From assembly GCF_000760935.2 (NCBI RefSeq), contig NZ_CP049744.1, positions 2,407,001 through 2,471,000 of the forward strand: DNA of 64,000 nt, read 5' to 3'. Below the pieces are notes generated by a model. The model was not told where the DNA came from and did not search any database. It saw only the letters and a list, made by a program, of their open reading frames with translations. Numbering within the stretch: the stretch's first letter is position 1; every line of letters starts with the position of its first letter. This DNA is from Rhodococcoides fascians A25f (lineage in GTDB: Bacteria; Actinomycetota; Actinomycetes; Mycobacteriales; Mycobacteriaceae). The position numbers and the translations under genes are program-made. Positions 48,902 to 57,884 of the stretch are shown in pieces.

Positions 48902-49084
48902 ATGACCGACGACGACACCTCCTGGTACTACGACATCAGCACCAAGCAGGTTGTGCAGGGCAAGGAGACCAACGCCCTCGACCGCATGGGCCCGTATCCG
49001 GACAAGGCCACCGCAGAGCAGGCGCTGAAGATCGCAGCCGCGCGCAACAAGGCCGCCGACTCCGACGACGACTGGAACAACTGA
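48902..49084 (+). CDS. small SPOR-like protein, 60 aa
   Basis: The 60-aa acidic protein has W-Y-Y-D-I, Q-G-K-E-T-N-A-L-D-R-M-G-P-Y-P-D-K-A-T-A-E-Q-A-L-K-I-A-A. The D-R-M-G-P-Y-x-x-x-A-x-A-E-x-A-L pattern is the short actinobacterial SPOR-domain-like family. Its function is unknown. ATG at 48902 lies soon after rnpB. The next gene begins 3 bases after its stop, so both are probably translated from one mRNA. Confidence 0.78.
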   Translation: MTDDDTSWYYDISTKQVVQGKETNALDRMGPYPDKATAEQALKIAAARNKAADSDDDWNN

Positions 49085-49086
49085 CG

Positions 49087-50517
49087 GTGCTGCTCACCCG
49101 GCTGAGGGCTCCGAATTTCGATTTCGAGGCCATCAGATCCGAGTTCGGTCTGTCCGATGTCTTCGACGCAGCGGTGTTGCGCGAAGCGCAGAACGCCCGA
49201 GATCTGCACGCCGACAACAGGATCGACCGCACCGACATTCCCTTCGTCACCATCGACCCGCCCGGCTCGAAGGACCTCGATCAAGCTGTCCACATCGAGA
49301 AGACGTCCAACGGATTGGTGGTGCACTACGCGATCGCCGACGTGGGTGCGCTGGTGATGCCGGGGGGAGCGCTCGACGTGGAAACCCGCCGACGCGGCCA
49401 GACGTTCTATCTGCCCGACGGATCTGTTCCGCTGCACCCACGCGAATTGTCGGAGGGCTCCGGAAGCCTGTTGGAGGGACAGACTCGCTGCGCCGCGTTG
49501 TGGACCATCGAACTCGACGACGTCGGCGAAGCAGCTGCCTGGACGGTCACCCGCGCGCTGGTGCGATCTGTCGCACGGCTGGATTACGCCGGAGTGCAAG
49601 CCGGCGTCGACGCGGGAACTCCGCATCCCTCGATCGCCGCCTTGGCAGAATTCGGATCGCAACGGGCGAACGCGGCCAGACGCCGCGGAGCCATCGACAT
49701 CACGCTGCCCGAGCAGGAAGTGGTGCCGAACGGGCCGGGCTGGCGCATCGTCCTGCAACCACGCACTGCGGTGGACGGTTGGAACGCGGAGGTGTCGCTG
49801 CTGACGGGAATGTGCGCTGCCAGGATCATGCTCGACGCCGGAATCGGCATCGTTCGTACCCTTCCACCTGCCCCGGGCGAGGCCGTCGAAACCTTGAAGA
49901 GGACCGCCGCTGCTCTCGGAATCGATTGGCCCGCAGGTGCGTCCGCCGGAGCGGTGCTGGCAGACCTGCCCGCCGACGAACCGTCGACACTGGCGATGAT
50001 GAGCCAGGCGACCGGCTTGCTGCGCGGAGCGGACTATCTCGCGTTCGATCGCACGACCAGCGCTGCCGCCGGTGACGCAACGGTGGAGCATTCGGGAATC
50101 GGTGCGCCGTACGCCCATGTGACAGCGCCACTGCGTCGGCTGTCGGACCGCTTCGCCACCGAAGTGTGCCTGTCGGTCGTAGCCGGATCGGCGGTGCCGG
50201 ACTGGGCGACGCAGGCCTTACCCGAGCTACCGGCGATCATGCGTGGATCCGATTCTGCAGCATCGAAGGTCGACCGTGCATGCGTCGACCTCACCGAGGC
50301 ACACGTACTGAAAGAACGAGTGGGCGAGACGTTCGATGCGGTCGTACTTCGCGGTGCCGAGGGCAAGCGAGACGCCGAGGTACTCGTGTCGGATCCCATC
50401 GTCATCGGCAAGTGCGACGGCGAACCTCCTGCGGGGGAGTCGGTGGCGGTCCGGTTGACCCAGGCCGACACCGACTCGCGCAGGATCGCTTTCGGCTACG
50501 CGCCCGTCACGGACTGA
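49087..50517 (+). CDS. RNB-domain ribonuclease (short RNase II/R-like)
   Basis: The 476-aa 3'-5' exoribonuclease has the RNB magnesium site in T-I-D-P-P-G-S-K-D-L-D-Q-A (D57, D63, D65), then H-Y-A-I-A-D-V and G-Q-T-F-Y-L-P-D. Y-A-H-V-T-A-P-L-R-R-L-S-D closes the RNB domain. At 476 aa it lacks the cold-shock domains and a clear S1 domain of RNase II/R. This is the short form common in actinobacteria. The GTG is 3 bases after the SPOR-like gene stop. It ends overlapping the converging iminopeptidase gene by 11 bases. Confidence 0.9.
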   Translation: MLLTRLRAPNFDFEAIRSEFGLSDVFDAAVLREAQNARDLHADNRIDRTDIPFVTIDPPGSKDLDQAVHIEKTSNGLVVHYAIADVGALVMPGGALDVETRRRGQTFYLPDGSVPLHPRELSEGSGSLLEGQTRCAALWTIELDDVGEAAAWTVTRALVRSVARLDYAGVQAGVDAGTPHPSIAALAEFGSQRANAARRRGAIDITLPEQEVVPNGPGWRIVLQPRTAVDGWNAEVSLLTGMCAARIMLDAGIGIVRTLPPAPGEAVETLKRTAAALGIDWPAGASAGAVLADLPADEPSTLAMMSQATGLLRGADYLAFDRTTSAAAGDATVEHSGIGAPYAHVTAPLRRLSDRFATEVCLSVVAGSAVPDWATQALPELPAIMRGSDSAASKVDRACVDLTEAHVLKERVGETFDAVVLRGAEGKRDAEVLVSDPIVIGKCDGEPPAGESVAVRLTQADTDSRRIAFGYAPVTD

Positions 50518-51463
50518 AGCGGTCGGTCGCCTCGACGAGGTGGTGCACGATGCCCGGCTCGGCCGCTGAGTGCCCTGCGTCGTCTACGACCACCAGATCC
50601 GCGCCGGGCCATGCCTTGTGCAGGGCCCACGCACTCGTTGCGGGGCACACGACGTCGTAGCGGCCCTGCACGATGACGCCCGGAATGCCGTCGAGCAGAT
50701 GCGCGTCGCGCAGCAATTGATCTTCGTCGAGAAAAGCATGGTTGCGGAAGTAGTGGTTCTCGATGCCCGCGAATGCACGCGCAAATCGGGGGTCCGAATT
50801 GTCCTGCACTGCATCCGGTTTCGGCAGTAAGTAGCTGGTAGCTGCCTCCCAGGAGGACCACGCCACCGCGGCCCTCGTCGCTACCTCCGTGTCCTCGGAC
50901 ATCAGCTGCCGGTGATACGCCTCGACGAGATTGCCGTCGCGCTCGCTCTCCGGAATGGGCGCGAGGAACTGCTCCCACAGATCGGGGAAGATGTTGCCGG
51001 CACCGCCGCCGTAGTACCAGTCGATCTCCGACGGCCGTACGAGAAAGATTCCTCGGAGGATCAGTCCGCGCACGCGGTCGCGGTGCGACTGGGCGTACGC
51101 CAGTGACAGCGTCGAGCCCCACGAACCGCCGAACACCAACCACGTGTCGATACCCAGATGCTCCCGGAGCTTCTCCATGTCCGAGATCAACCGATCGGTG
51201 GTGTTGACCGACAGATCGGCACCGTCGGCGATGTGCGGGGTCGACTGCCCGCAGCCCCGCTGATCGAACAACACGATCCGATAGGCCTGCGGGTCGAAGT
51301 AGCGCCGCTGCAACGGATTGGTGGCACCGCCCGGACCACCGTGCACGAACACCACCGGCGCACCGTCGGGATTGCCCGAGGTTTCCCAGTAGATCCGTTG
51401 GCCGTCGCCGACATCGAGGTGGCCGGTCTCGGTGGGGTCGATCTCGGGGTAGAGAGAACGCAT
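50507..51463 (-). CDS. pip: proline iminopeptidase (alpha/beta hydrolase, S33)
   Basis: The 318-aa cytoplasmic peptidase removes N-terminal proline. H-G-G-P-G-G forms the oxyanion site, and the nucleophile is S114 in G-G-S-W-G-S. D-Q-R-G-C-G-Q-S and Y-Y-G-G-G-A-G of the cap are typical of Pip. The catalytic Asp is in G-R-Y-D and His in D-A-G-H-S. The ATG lies directly beside the stop of the lipoprotein gene, so they form one operon. A longer frame is rejected because it overlaps the lipoprotein. Confidence 0.92.
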   Translation of the reverse strand: MRSLYPEIDPTETGHLDVGDGQRIYWETSGNPDGAPVVFVHGGPGGATNPLQRRYFDPQAYRIVLFDQRGCGQSTPHIADGADLSVNTTDRLISDMEKLREHLGIDTWLVFGGSWGSTLSLAYAQSHRDRVRGLILRGIFLVRPSEIDWYYGGGAGNIFPDLWEQFLAPIPESERDGNLVEAYHRQLMSEDTEVATRAAVAWSSWEAATSYLLPKPDAVQDNSDPRFARAFAGIENHYFRNHAFLDEDQLLRDAHLLDGIPGVIVQGRYDVVCPATSAWALHKAWPGADLVVVDDAGHSAAEPGIVHHLVEATDRFSP

Positions 51464-51464
51464 C

Positions 51465-51914
51465 CTAGAAGCCCACCAGACCCGACGCCAGGTCCGGAAT
51501 GTCGAGCGAACGGATGGCCTCGTCTCGAACGTCCGAACACGTTTCCTTCGTGACGTCGTCGACGATCGCTCGGTTCTGCACCACCTGCAGGTTGATGACG
51601 CCACTCTGCGCCGCCCAGGTCTGCACCAGAATGTTCAACCCGCCGCGGCCGAGCGTGGGCCCCTGCACGCGCCAATTGGACAGCTGCGCTTCCAGATCGG
51701 TGCACAACTGCTGCTTCTGGGCATCGGTGATCACCGCTTCCGCGGAAGTCGTGGTGACCGTAGTGGTCGGCGCGACCGTCGTCGTCGAGGACGACGAACC
51801 GGTGTTGGTGGTATCGGTGCTGCAGGCGCCCACGAGAGTGAGCAGCGCAGCCGCACCGGCCAGTGCGACTGCGCTTCTACCTGCGATGGACGTAGTACCC
51901 CGTCTGGTTGTCAT
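51465..51914 (-). CDS. small secreted lipoprotein, 149 aa
   Basis: The product has 149 aa. A signal peptide of about 30 residues ends in the lipobox L-V-G-A-C31, so it should be lipidated and exported. A Ser/Thr-rich linker of about 25 residues follows (S-S-S-S-T-T-T-V-A-P-T-T-T). The mature domain of about 90 residues has two cysteines (C71 and C126 approx.) that may pair. No family function is recognised. It precedes the iminopeptidase gene with no gap. Confidence 0.85.
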   Translation of the reverse strand: MTTRRGTTSIAGRSAVALAGAAALLTLVGACSTDTTNTGSSSSTTTVAPTTTVTTTSAEAVITDAQKQQLCTDLEAQLSNWRVQGPTLGRGGLNILVQTWAAQSGVINLQVVQNRAIVDDVTKETCSDVRDEAIRSLDIPDLASGLVGF

Positions 51915-51945
51915 GGCCTCGAGTGTGCCATCCGAACCGGAAAGA

Positions 51946-52797
51946 TCAGTAGCTGTGTTCGGGTCCGGGGAACACGCCCGAGCGCACCTCGGACAGGTAC
52001 GTGGTTGCCGCAGTGCGCAGTGAGTCGCCGACGTCGGCGAACTTCTTGACGAACTTCGCGGTTTTGCCGTTGGTGTATCCGGCCATGTCCTGCCACACCA
52101 GGACCTGTGCGTCGCATTCGTTGCCCGCGCCGATGCCGACCGTGGGAATCGTCAGCTTTCGGGTGACCTGACCGGCGATGTCGGCGGGAACCATTTCCAT
52201 GACGACGGCGAACGCACCTGCCTCCTGAACCGCGATGGCGTCGGCCACCAGCTGCTCGGACGCGTCGCCGCGGCCCTGCACCCGGAAGCCGCCGAGGGTA
52301 TTGACACTCTGCGGGGTGAAGCCCACGTGGGCCATCACCGGAATGCCTGCAGCGGTGATGGCGGCGATCTGCCCGGCGACGCGCTCGCCGCCTTCGAGCT
52401 TGACCGCGCCTGCGAGGCCTTCCTTCATGAACCGGACTGCCGTCTCGAGAGCCTGCTGCGGTGAGGCCTCGTAGGTGCCGAAGGGCAGGTCTGCGACAAC
52501 GAGAGCGTGCGGCGCACCGCGTACCACTCCACGGACCAGCGGAAGCAGCTCGTCGACCGTGATCGGGACGGTGGTGTCGTAGCCGTAGACGACGTTCGCT
52601 GCGGAATCGCCGACGAGGAGCACCGGAACACCGGCTTCCTCGAAAATGCGCGCACTGGAGTAGTCGTAGGCGGTCAGCATTCCCCAGCGCTCACCCTCTG
52701 CCTTCATCTGCAGCAGGTGATGGGTGCGGGTCTTGCGGGTCAAACCGGTGGCGGGTACGTCCTGGGAAGAGCCGCCGTACACAGCAGTTTCGGACAT
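51946..52797 (-). CDS. panB: 3-methyl-2-oxobutanoate hydroxymethyltransferase PanB
   Basis: The 283-aa enzyme makes ketopantoate from alpha-ketoisovalerate and 5,10-methylene-tetrahydrofolate, the first step of pantothenate and CoA synthesis. Signs are [40 protein letters not shown] and G-I-G-A-G-x-x-C-D-A-Q. AAGGGA lies upstream of the ATG. It is followed by nadE on the same strand in the upstream direction, 133 bases apart. It corresponds to Rv2225. Confidence 0.95.
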   Translation of the reverse strand: MSETAVYGGSSQDVPATGLTRKTRTHHLLQMKAEGERWGMLTAYDYSSARIFEEAGVPVLLVGDSAANVVYGYDTTVPITVDELLPLVRGVVRGAPHALVVADLPFGTYEASPQQALETAVRFMKEGLAGAVKLEGGERVAGQIAAITAAGIPVMAHVGFTPQSVNTLGGFRVQGRGDASEQLVADAIAVQEAGAFAVVMEMVPADIAGQVTRKLTIPTVGIGAGNECDAQVLVWQDMAGYTNGKTAKFVKKFADVGDSLRTAATTYLSEVRSGVFPGPEHSY

Positions 52798-52930
52798 CTT
52801 TGTCCCTTTCTGGTCCTCGAGGCCCGCTCGGCGGGTCCCCGGGATGGGGTGTGATGACATCGAGAAGTCTGCCACCGCGCACGACATGCCGGAGCGCTCC
52901 GAGCAGTGCAATTCGTCACACTCGATCGGG

Positions 52931-54649
52931 TTACGCGTAGTCCCGCCATCCGTTGGTGATCGGCATCCGGCGATCGCGCCCGAAGGCGCGCGAGGTGACC
53001 TTGCTGCCGATCGGATACTGACGCCGCTTGTACTCCGACGCATCGACCTTGCGGAGAATGTCCGCGACCACCACTGCGTCGAAGCCGGCCGCGACGATGT
53101 CGTCGAACCCCTGATCGTTGTCGACGTACCTGAACAGGATCGCGTCGAGTTCGTCGTAGTCGGGCAACGAGTCGGTGTCGAGCTGTCCCGGTCTGAGCTC
53201 GGCGGACGGCGGCTTGTCGATGCTGGAATCGGGGATCGGAGGAATGTCTCCGCGGTCGGCAGCGGACTTGTTCCGCCACCGCGCCAACTCCCACACGAGC
53301 GACTTCGGTACGTCCTTGATCGGCGCGAAGCCGCCGACCGCATCGCCGTAGATGGTCGAATAGCCAACGGCCAGTTCGGACTTGTTGCCGGTGGCCAGAA
53401 CCAGATGGCCGAATGTGTTCGACAGTGCCATCAGCGTCATGCCGCGGCAGCGCGCCTGAATGTTCTCCTCGGCCAGTCCGGTCAGGTGCAGCTGGTCGAC
53501 GAAGGAGGCGACCATGTCGGCAATGGGCTCGACGCTGAAGTGGATACCGGTGCGCGACGCAAGATCTTCTGCATCGGTGCGGGAGTGGCCCGAGGAGTAC
53601 GTCGACGGCATCGACACTGCGTGCACTGCATCGCTACCGAGGGCGTCGACGGCGATGGCCGCAACCACCGCCGAGTCGATTCCACCCGACAGTCCCAGAG
53701 TCACCGAACGAAAGCCGTTCTTGTGCACATAGTCTCGCAAGCCTGTCACCAGAGCGCCCCACACCTGTTCCTCCGCGCAGGCAACGTCGGAGAGAAACGG
53801 CTCGGCTCGCTGCCAGCCGGTGATCGCGACGTCGGGCAGCGGTACCCGATCGATGCTCCAACCGGGTACAGCTTCGGCATTCGGACGTGGATCGGTGGGC
53901 GCGTCCACGTCGACGATCAGCAGATGCTCGACAAATTGCGGGGAGCGTCCCCACATGGAACCGTCGGGACCGATCACGAAGCTCGCCCCGTCGAACACCA
54001 GCTCGTCCTGTCCGCCGACCACGTTCACGTAGGCGATCGGGACGCCGATCTCGTTGGCCCGGCGCGCGGCGATGGAGTGCCGTACCTCGTTCTTGCCCTG
54101 CTCGAAAGGGCTGGCATTGAGGCAGAGCAACATGTCGACACCCGCTGCCCCGTAGGCCGCTACCGACCCGCCCGACTGCCAGATATCCTCGCAGACAACA
54201 ACTCCGAGCCTGAGCTCGTTCACCCGGGCGATGCTCAAGCGCGATCCGGGAGCGAAGTAGCGGGCCTCGTCGAACACTCGGTAGGTGGGAAGGGAGTGCT
54301 TGTCGTAGCGAGTTGTCACCCGTCCGTCGACGATCACCGCGGCGCTGTTCCGCGAGCCCTCGGCATCGCGATCGAGGTAGCCCACCACCACGATGCGGTC
54401 GCCGCATCCGGCGGCATCGAGCGCAGTGGCCAATTCGGTCAGTGCTCGGGCGGATGCGGCGGCGAACGACGGCCGAAGAGCCAGATCCTCGACCGGGTAT
54501 CCCGTCAGAGCCATCTCGGGAAACAACACCACGTTGGCACCGTCGTGAGCGGCGCGGACCGTCCACTCGACGATTGCGGCGGAGTTCGCCGCGAGATCGC
54601 CGACGACGGAGTTCGTCTGGGCAAGGGCGAGTCGGAGGGCCTGCACCAC
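52931..54649 (-). CDS. nadE: glutamine-dependent NAD+ synthetase NadE
   Basis: The product has 572 aa. The N-terminal nitrilase-type glutaminase domain has E45, K117 and C153 (L-F-P-E-M, Y-D-K, V-V-C-E-D-I-W). It makes ammonia for the C-terminal synthetase domain, whose PP-loop is [10 protein letters not shown] (about 305-314). Ammonia amidates deamido-NAD+ with ATP. It is about 100 residues shorter than the 679-aa mycobacterial enzyme, so it is the shorter two-domain class. The GTG pair at 54646-54649 starts directly before Q-A-L-R-L-A-L-A-Q. Confidence 0.93.
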   Translation of the reverse strand: MVQALRLALAQTNSVVGDLAANSAAIVEWTVRAAHDGANVVLFPEMALTGYPVEDLALRPSFAAASARALTELATALDAAGCGDRIVVVGYLDRDAEGSRNSAAVIVDGRVTTRYDKHSLPTYRVFDEARYFAPGSRLSIARVNELRLGVVVCEDIWQSGGSVAAYGAAGVDMLLCLNASPFEQGKNEVRHSIAARRANEIGVPIAYVNVVGGQDELVFDGASFVIGPDGSMWGRSPQFVEHLLIVDVDAPTDPRPNAEAVPGWSIDRVPLPDVAITGWQRAEPFLSDVACAEEQVWGALVTGLRDYVHKNGFRSVTLGLSGGIDSAVVAAIAVDALGSDAVHAVSMPSTYSSGHSRTDAEDLASRTGIHFSVEPIADMVASFVDQLHLTGLAEENIQARCRGMTLMALSNTFGHLVLATGNKSELAVGYSTIYGDAVGGFAPIKDVPKSLVWELARWRNKSAADRGDIPPIPDSSIDKPPSAELRPGQLDTDSLPDYDELDAILFRYVDNDQGFDDIVAAGFDAVVVADILRKVDASEYKRRQYPIGSKVTSRAFGRDRRMPITNGWRDYA

Positions 54650-54729
54650 GTAGACGCTAGTGCTCGGCGGCCATCCCTGCCGGGCAGCGAGAATGGAGTG
54701 CGGTCGGACAGACCTGGCACGATCGTGCC

Positions 54730-56298
54730 ATGAGAACGCGCACCAGGAACACGGCCGTGGCGCTGTCCGCAGTTGCCGTGTTGCTCGCAGGCTGCTCCGG
54801 CTCCGAGCCCACCGCCGCACCGGAGTCATCCGCTGAGCCCGAGGCATCATCGCCGGCATCGGTTGCCGGTCCGGTTCCCGCGGGTCTCGAGGCGTTCTAC
54901 AACCAGACTCTCCAGTGGGAGTCCTGCGATCGGTACAACACCGACGGCAGCGAGCTGGGCGACTCCGTCGAGTGCGCGATGGTCACCGTGCCGCTCGACT
55001 ACGCCGATCCCGCGGGCACGACCATCGAGGTCGCCATATCCCGGACCCGGGCGGCAGGCGAGAAGATCGGATCGATCCTGATGAACCCCGGCGGTCCCGG
55101 CTCGTCGGGTTTGTATCTGGCCACGCAGGCCGACGGCACCGCCGTTGCGGACCGCTTCGATCGCGTCGGGTTCGATCCTCGCGGGATCGGGGCCTCCGAA
55201 CCCGAAGTGCGCTGTCTGACGTCCGAGGAGGTCGACGAGGAACGCCGCGAGCCGGACGTCGACGTCAGCCCCGAGGGCATCGCGGCCACCGAGGCCGAGC
55301 ATCGGGACTATGCGGCCCAGTGCGTCGACCGCACCGGAGCCGATGTGCTCGAGCACGTCGGCACCAGGGAAGTGGTGCGCGACATGGACGTCATCCGGGC
55401 AGTTCTGGGGGACGAGAAGCTGACCTACGTCGGCTACTCCTACGGCACCCGCATCGGCACCGCGTACGCCGAGGAATTCCCGTCGAACGTTCGGGCGATG
55501 GTGCTCGACGGTGCGCTCGACCCCGATCAGTCACCCGTCGACGAGGCAGTCGCCCAGGGCGCGGCGTTCCAGACCGCGTTCGATCAGTTCGCCGCCGACT
55601 GCGCACAGACCGACACCTGCCCGCTCGGAACCGATCCGGCTCGAGCCGTCGCACAGTTTCGATCCCTGGTCGACCCACTGATCGACCAGCCCGCCGAGAC
55701 GACCGATCCACGTGGCCTCAGTTACGACGACGCGATCACCGGGGCTCAGCAGGCCCTGTACTCGCAGCAGCTGTGGCGGCTGCTGCGGGCGGGATTGAAC
55801 GAACTACGCGACGGTCGAGGCGATACCTTGCTCCGTCTCGCCGACACCTACTCCGGACGGCTGGAGGACGGTAGCTACACCAACATCGACGACGCGTTCA
55901 ATGCCGTCCGATGTGTGGACGGACCGCCGACCACGGACCGAGCAGCGGCCGACGAGGCCGACGCCCGGTTCCGCGCCGCCGCGCCGTATCTGGACGACGG
56001 CCGAGCCACGGGCAACGCGCCGCTCGACCTGTGCGCGTTCTGGCCGGTGCCGAACACGAGCGACCCGCACATCGTCGATGTCGAGGGCCTGCCGACGCTG
56101 GTGGTGGTGTCGACGACCAACGATCCGGCCACTCCGTATCAGGCCGGAGTGGAACTGGCTGCGCAGCTGCGAGGCAACCTCGTGACCTACGACGGCACCC
56201 AGCACACGGTGGCGTTCTCGGGCGTGGGCTGCATCGACGATCCGCTGGTGAACTACCTCGTCGATCTGGTCCCGCCGGGTGACGGATTGCGCTGCTGA
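54730..56298 (+). CDS. exported lipoprotein alpha/beta-hydrolase, Hip1/CaeA-like
   Basis: The product has 522 aa. A signal peptide ends in the lipobox V-L-L-A-G-C22. The hydrolase domain has the oxyanion H/N-P-G-G-P-G (M-N-P-G-G-P-G-S-S-G), nucleophile G-Y-S-Y-G-T (about 238), and at the C-terminal TAP-like part the Asp in T-N-D-P-A-T-P and His in G-T-Q-H-T. The mycobacterial neighbour of glnA2, Rv2224c (Hip1/CaeA), is a cell-envelope serine protease/esterase of the same size. This is likely its orthologue. It is divergent from nadE. Confidence 0.9.
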   Translation: MRTRTRNTAVALSAVAVLLAGCSGSEPTAAPESSAEPEASSPASVAGPVPAGLEAFYNQTLQWESCDRYNTDGSELGDSVECAMVTVPLDYADPAGTTIEVAISRTRAAGEKIGSILMNPGGPGSSGLYLATQADGTAVADRFDRVGFDPRGIGASEPEVRCLTSEEVDEERREPDVDVSPEGIAATEAEHRDYAAQCVDRTGADVLEHVGTREVVRDMDVIRAVLGDEKLTYVGYSYGTRIGTAYAEEFPSNVRAMVLDGALDPDQSPVDEAVAQGAAFQTAFDQFAADCAQTDTCPLGTDPARAVAQFRSLVDPLIDQPAETTDPRGLSYDDAITGAQQALYSQQLWRLLRAGLNELRDGRGDTLLRLADTYSGRLEDGSYTNIDDAFNAVRCVDGPPTTDRAAADEADARFRAAAPYLDDGRATGNAPLDLCAFWPVPNTSDPHIVDVEGLPTLVVVSTTNDPATPYQAGVELAAQLRGNLVTYDGTQHTVAFSGVGCIDDPLVNYLVDLVPPGDGLRC

Positions 56299-56400
56299 CC
56301 TGCTACCTCACCAGCCGCGATGTGGGCAGAGAGTTTCACGAAGTGAGACTGAATTCACGATGTAACACAGATTTAACTCCGTTTGCTTACTCTCGCGTTC

Positions 56401-57741
56401 ATGGATCGTCAAAAGGAATTCGTGCTCCGGACTCTCGAAGAGCGCGACATTCGTTTCGTCCGCCTCTGGTTCACCGACGTCCTCGGGTATCTGAAATCGG
56501 TGGCCATCGCCCCCGCGGAGCTCGAAGGGGCGTTCGACGAGGGGATCGGCTTCGACGGTAGCGCCATCGAAGGGTTCGCTCGAGTTTCCGAGGCCGACAC
56601 CGTCGCCAAGCCCGATCCCTCGACGTTCCAGATCCTGCCGTGGTCCACCAGCAAGGGCCACCAGCACTCGGCGCGCATGTTCTGCGACATCGCCATGCCC
56701 GACGGTTCGCCGTCCTGGGCCGACTCTCGCCACGTGCTGCGTCGCCAGTTGAGCAAAGCCGCAGACCTCGGATTCAGCTGCTACGTGCACCCTGAGATCG
56801 AGTTCTTTCTGCTCAAAGATGCCCCGCAGGACGGCTCACCGCCCACCCCTGCCGACAACGGCGGTTACTTCGACCAGGCCGTGCACGATTCGGCCCCGAA
56901 CTTCCGCAGGCACGCCATCGACGCGCTCGAGTCGATGGGCATCTCGGTCGAATTCAGCCACCACGAGGCCGCGCCGGGACAGCAGGAGATCGATCTGCGG
57001 TACGCCGACGCGCTGTCGATGGCCGACAACATCATGACCTTCCGCTACGTGGTCAAGGAAGTCGCCATCGAAGAGGGTGTGCGTGCGACGTTCATGCCCA
57101 AACCGTTCAGCGACCAGGCCGGCTCGGCGATGCACACACACATGAGCCTGTTCGAGGGCGACGCCAACGCCTTCCACAACCCGGACGACCCGATGCAGCT
57201 CTCGGAAACCGGCAAGTCTTTCATCGCCGGCATCCTCGAGCACGCCAACGAGATCAGCGCCGTGACCAACCAGTGGGTCAACTCCTACAAGCGGCTGGTG
57301 CGCGGCGGCGAGGCACCGACCGCCGCATCGTGGGGACCGGCCAACCGCTCGGCCTTGATCCGCGTGCCGATGTACACCCCGAACAAGGCGTCGTCTCGGC
57401 GCGTCGAGATTCGCAGCCCCGACTCGGCCTGCAACCCGTACCTCGCCTTCGCGGTGCTGCTCGCGGCCGGTCTTCGCGGAATCGAGAAGGGGTACACCCT
57501 GCCGCCCGAGGCCGAGGAAGACGTGTGGGCACTGACGTCCGCCGAGCGTCGCGCCATGGGATACAAGGAACTGCCGGGCAATCTCGATCAGGCGTTGAAC
57601 GCGATGGAAGGGTCCGAACTGGTCGCAGAAGCACTGGGCGAGCACGTGTTCGACTTCTTCCTGCGCAACAAGCGTCGTGAGTGGGAGGAATACCGCAGCC
57701 ACGTCACGCCGTACGAGCTGAAGGCCTACCTGGGTCTGTAG
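56401..57741 (+). CDS. glnA2: glutamine synthetase GlnA2
   Basis: The 446-aa type I glutamine synthetase makes glutamine from glutamate, ammonia and ATP. N-terminal G-F-D-G-S-A-I-E-G-F, the metal site H-P-E-I-E-F-F, S-A-M-H-T-H-M-S and N-S-Y-K-R-L-V-R-G-G-E-A-P are conserved. Its ATG gives D-R-Q-K-E-F-V-L-R-T, identical in length to mycobacterial GlnA2. An upstream in-frame ATG is rejected. A TACTCT box ends 7 bases before the ATG, so the mRNA may be leaderless. GlnE, the adenylyltransferase, follows. Confidence 0.94.
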   Translation: MDRQKEFVLRTLEERDIRFVRLWFTDVLGYLKSVAIAPAELEGAFDEGIGFDGSAIEGFARVSEADTVAKPDPSTFQILPWSTSKGHQHSARMFCDIAMPDGSPSWADSRHVLRRQLSKAADLGFSCYVHPEIEFFLLKDAPQDGSPPTPADNGGYFDQAVHDSAPNFRRHAIDALESMGISVEFSHHEAAPGQQEIDLRYADALSMADNIMTFRYVVKEVAIEEGVRATFMPKPFSDQAGSAMHTHMSLFEGDANAFHNPDDPMQLSETGKSFIAGILEHANEISAVTNQWVNSYKRLVRGGEAPTAASWGPANRSALIRVPMYTPNKASSRRVEIRSPDSACNPYLAFAVLLAAGLRGIEKGYTLPPEAEEDVWALTSAERRAMGYKELPGNLDQALNAMEGSELVAEALGEHVFDFFLRNKRREWEEYRSHVTPYELKAYLGL

Positions 57742-57884
57742 AGCAGCGGGGTCTTTTGACAGACCGGCGTCGTCATGGGCTACGTTCTAGTCGATCGTGA
57801 ATGTAGTTCCGATGCCGGCGCGGGCACCCTCGCGTCGCATTACCGACGACGGGGTAAAACTGTGGCACGCCGAGGTGGATTCTG

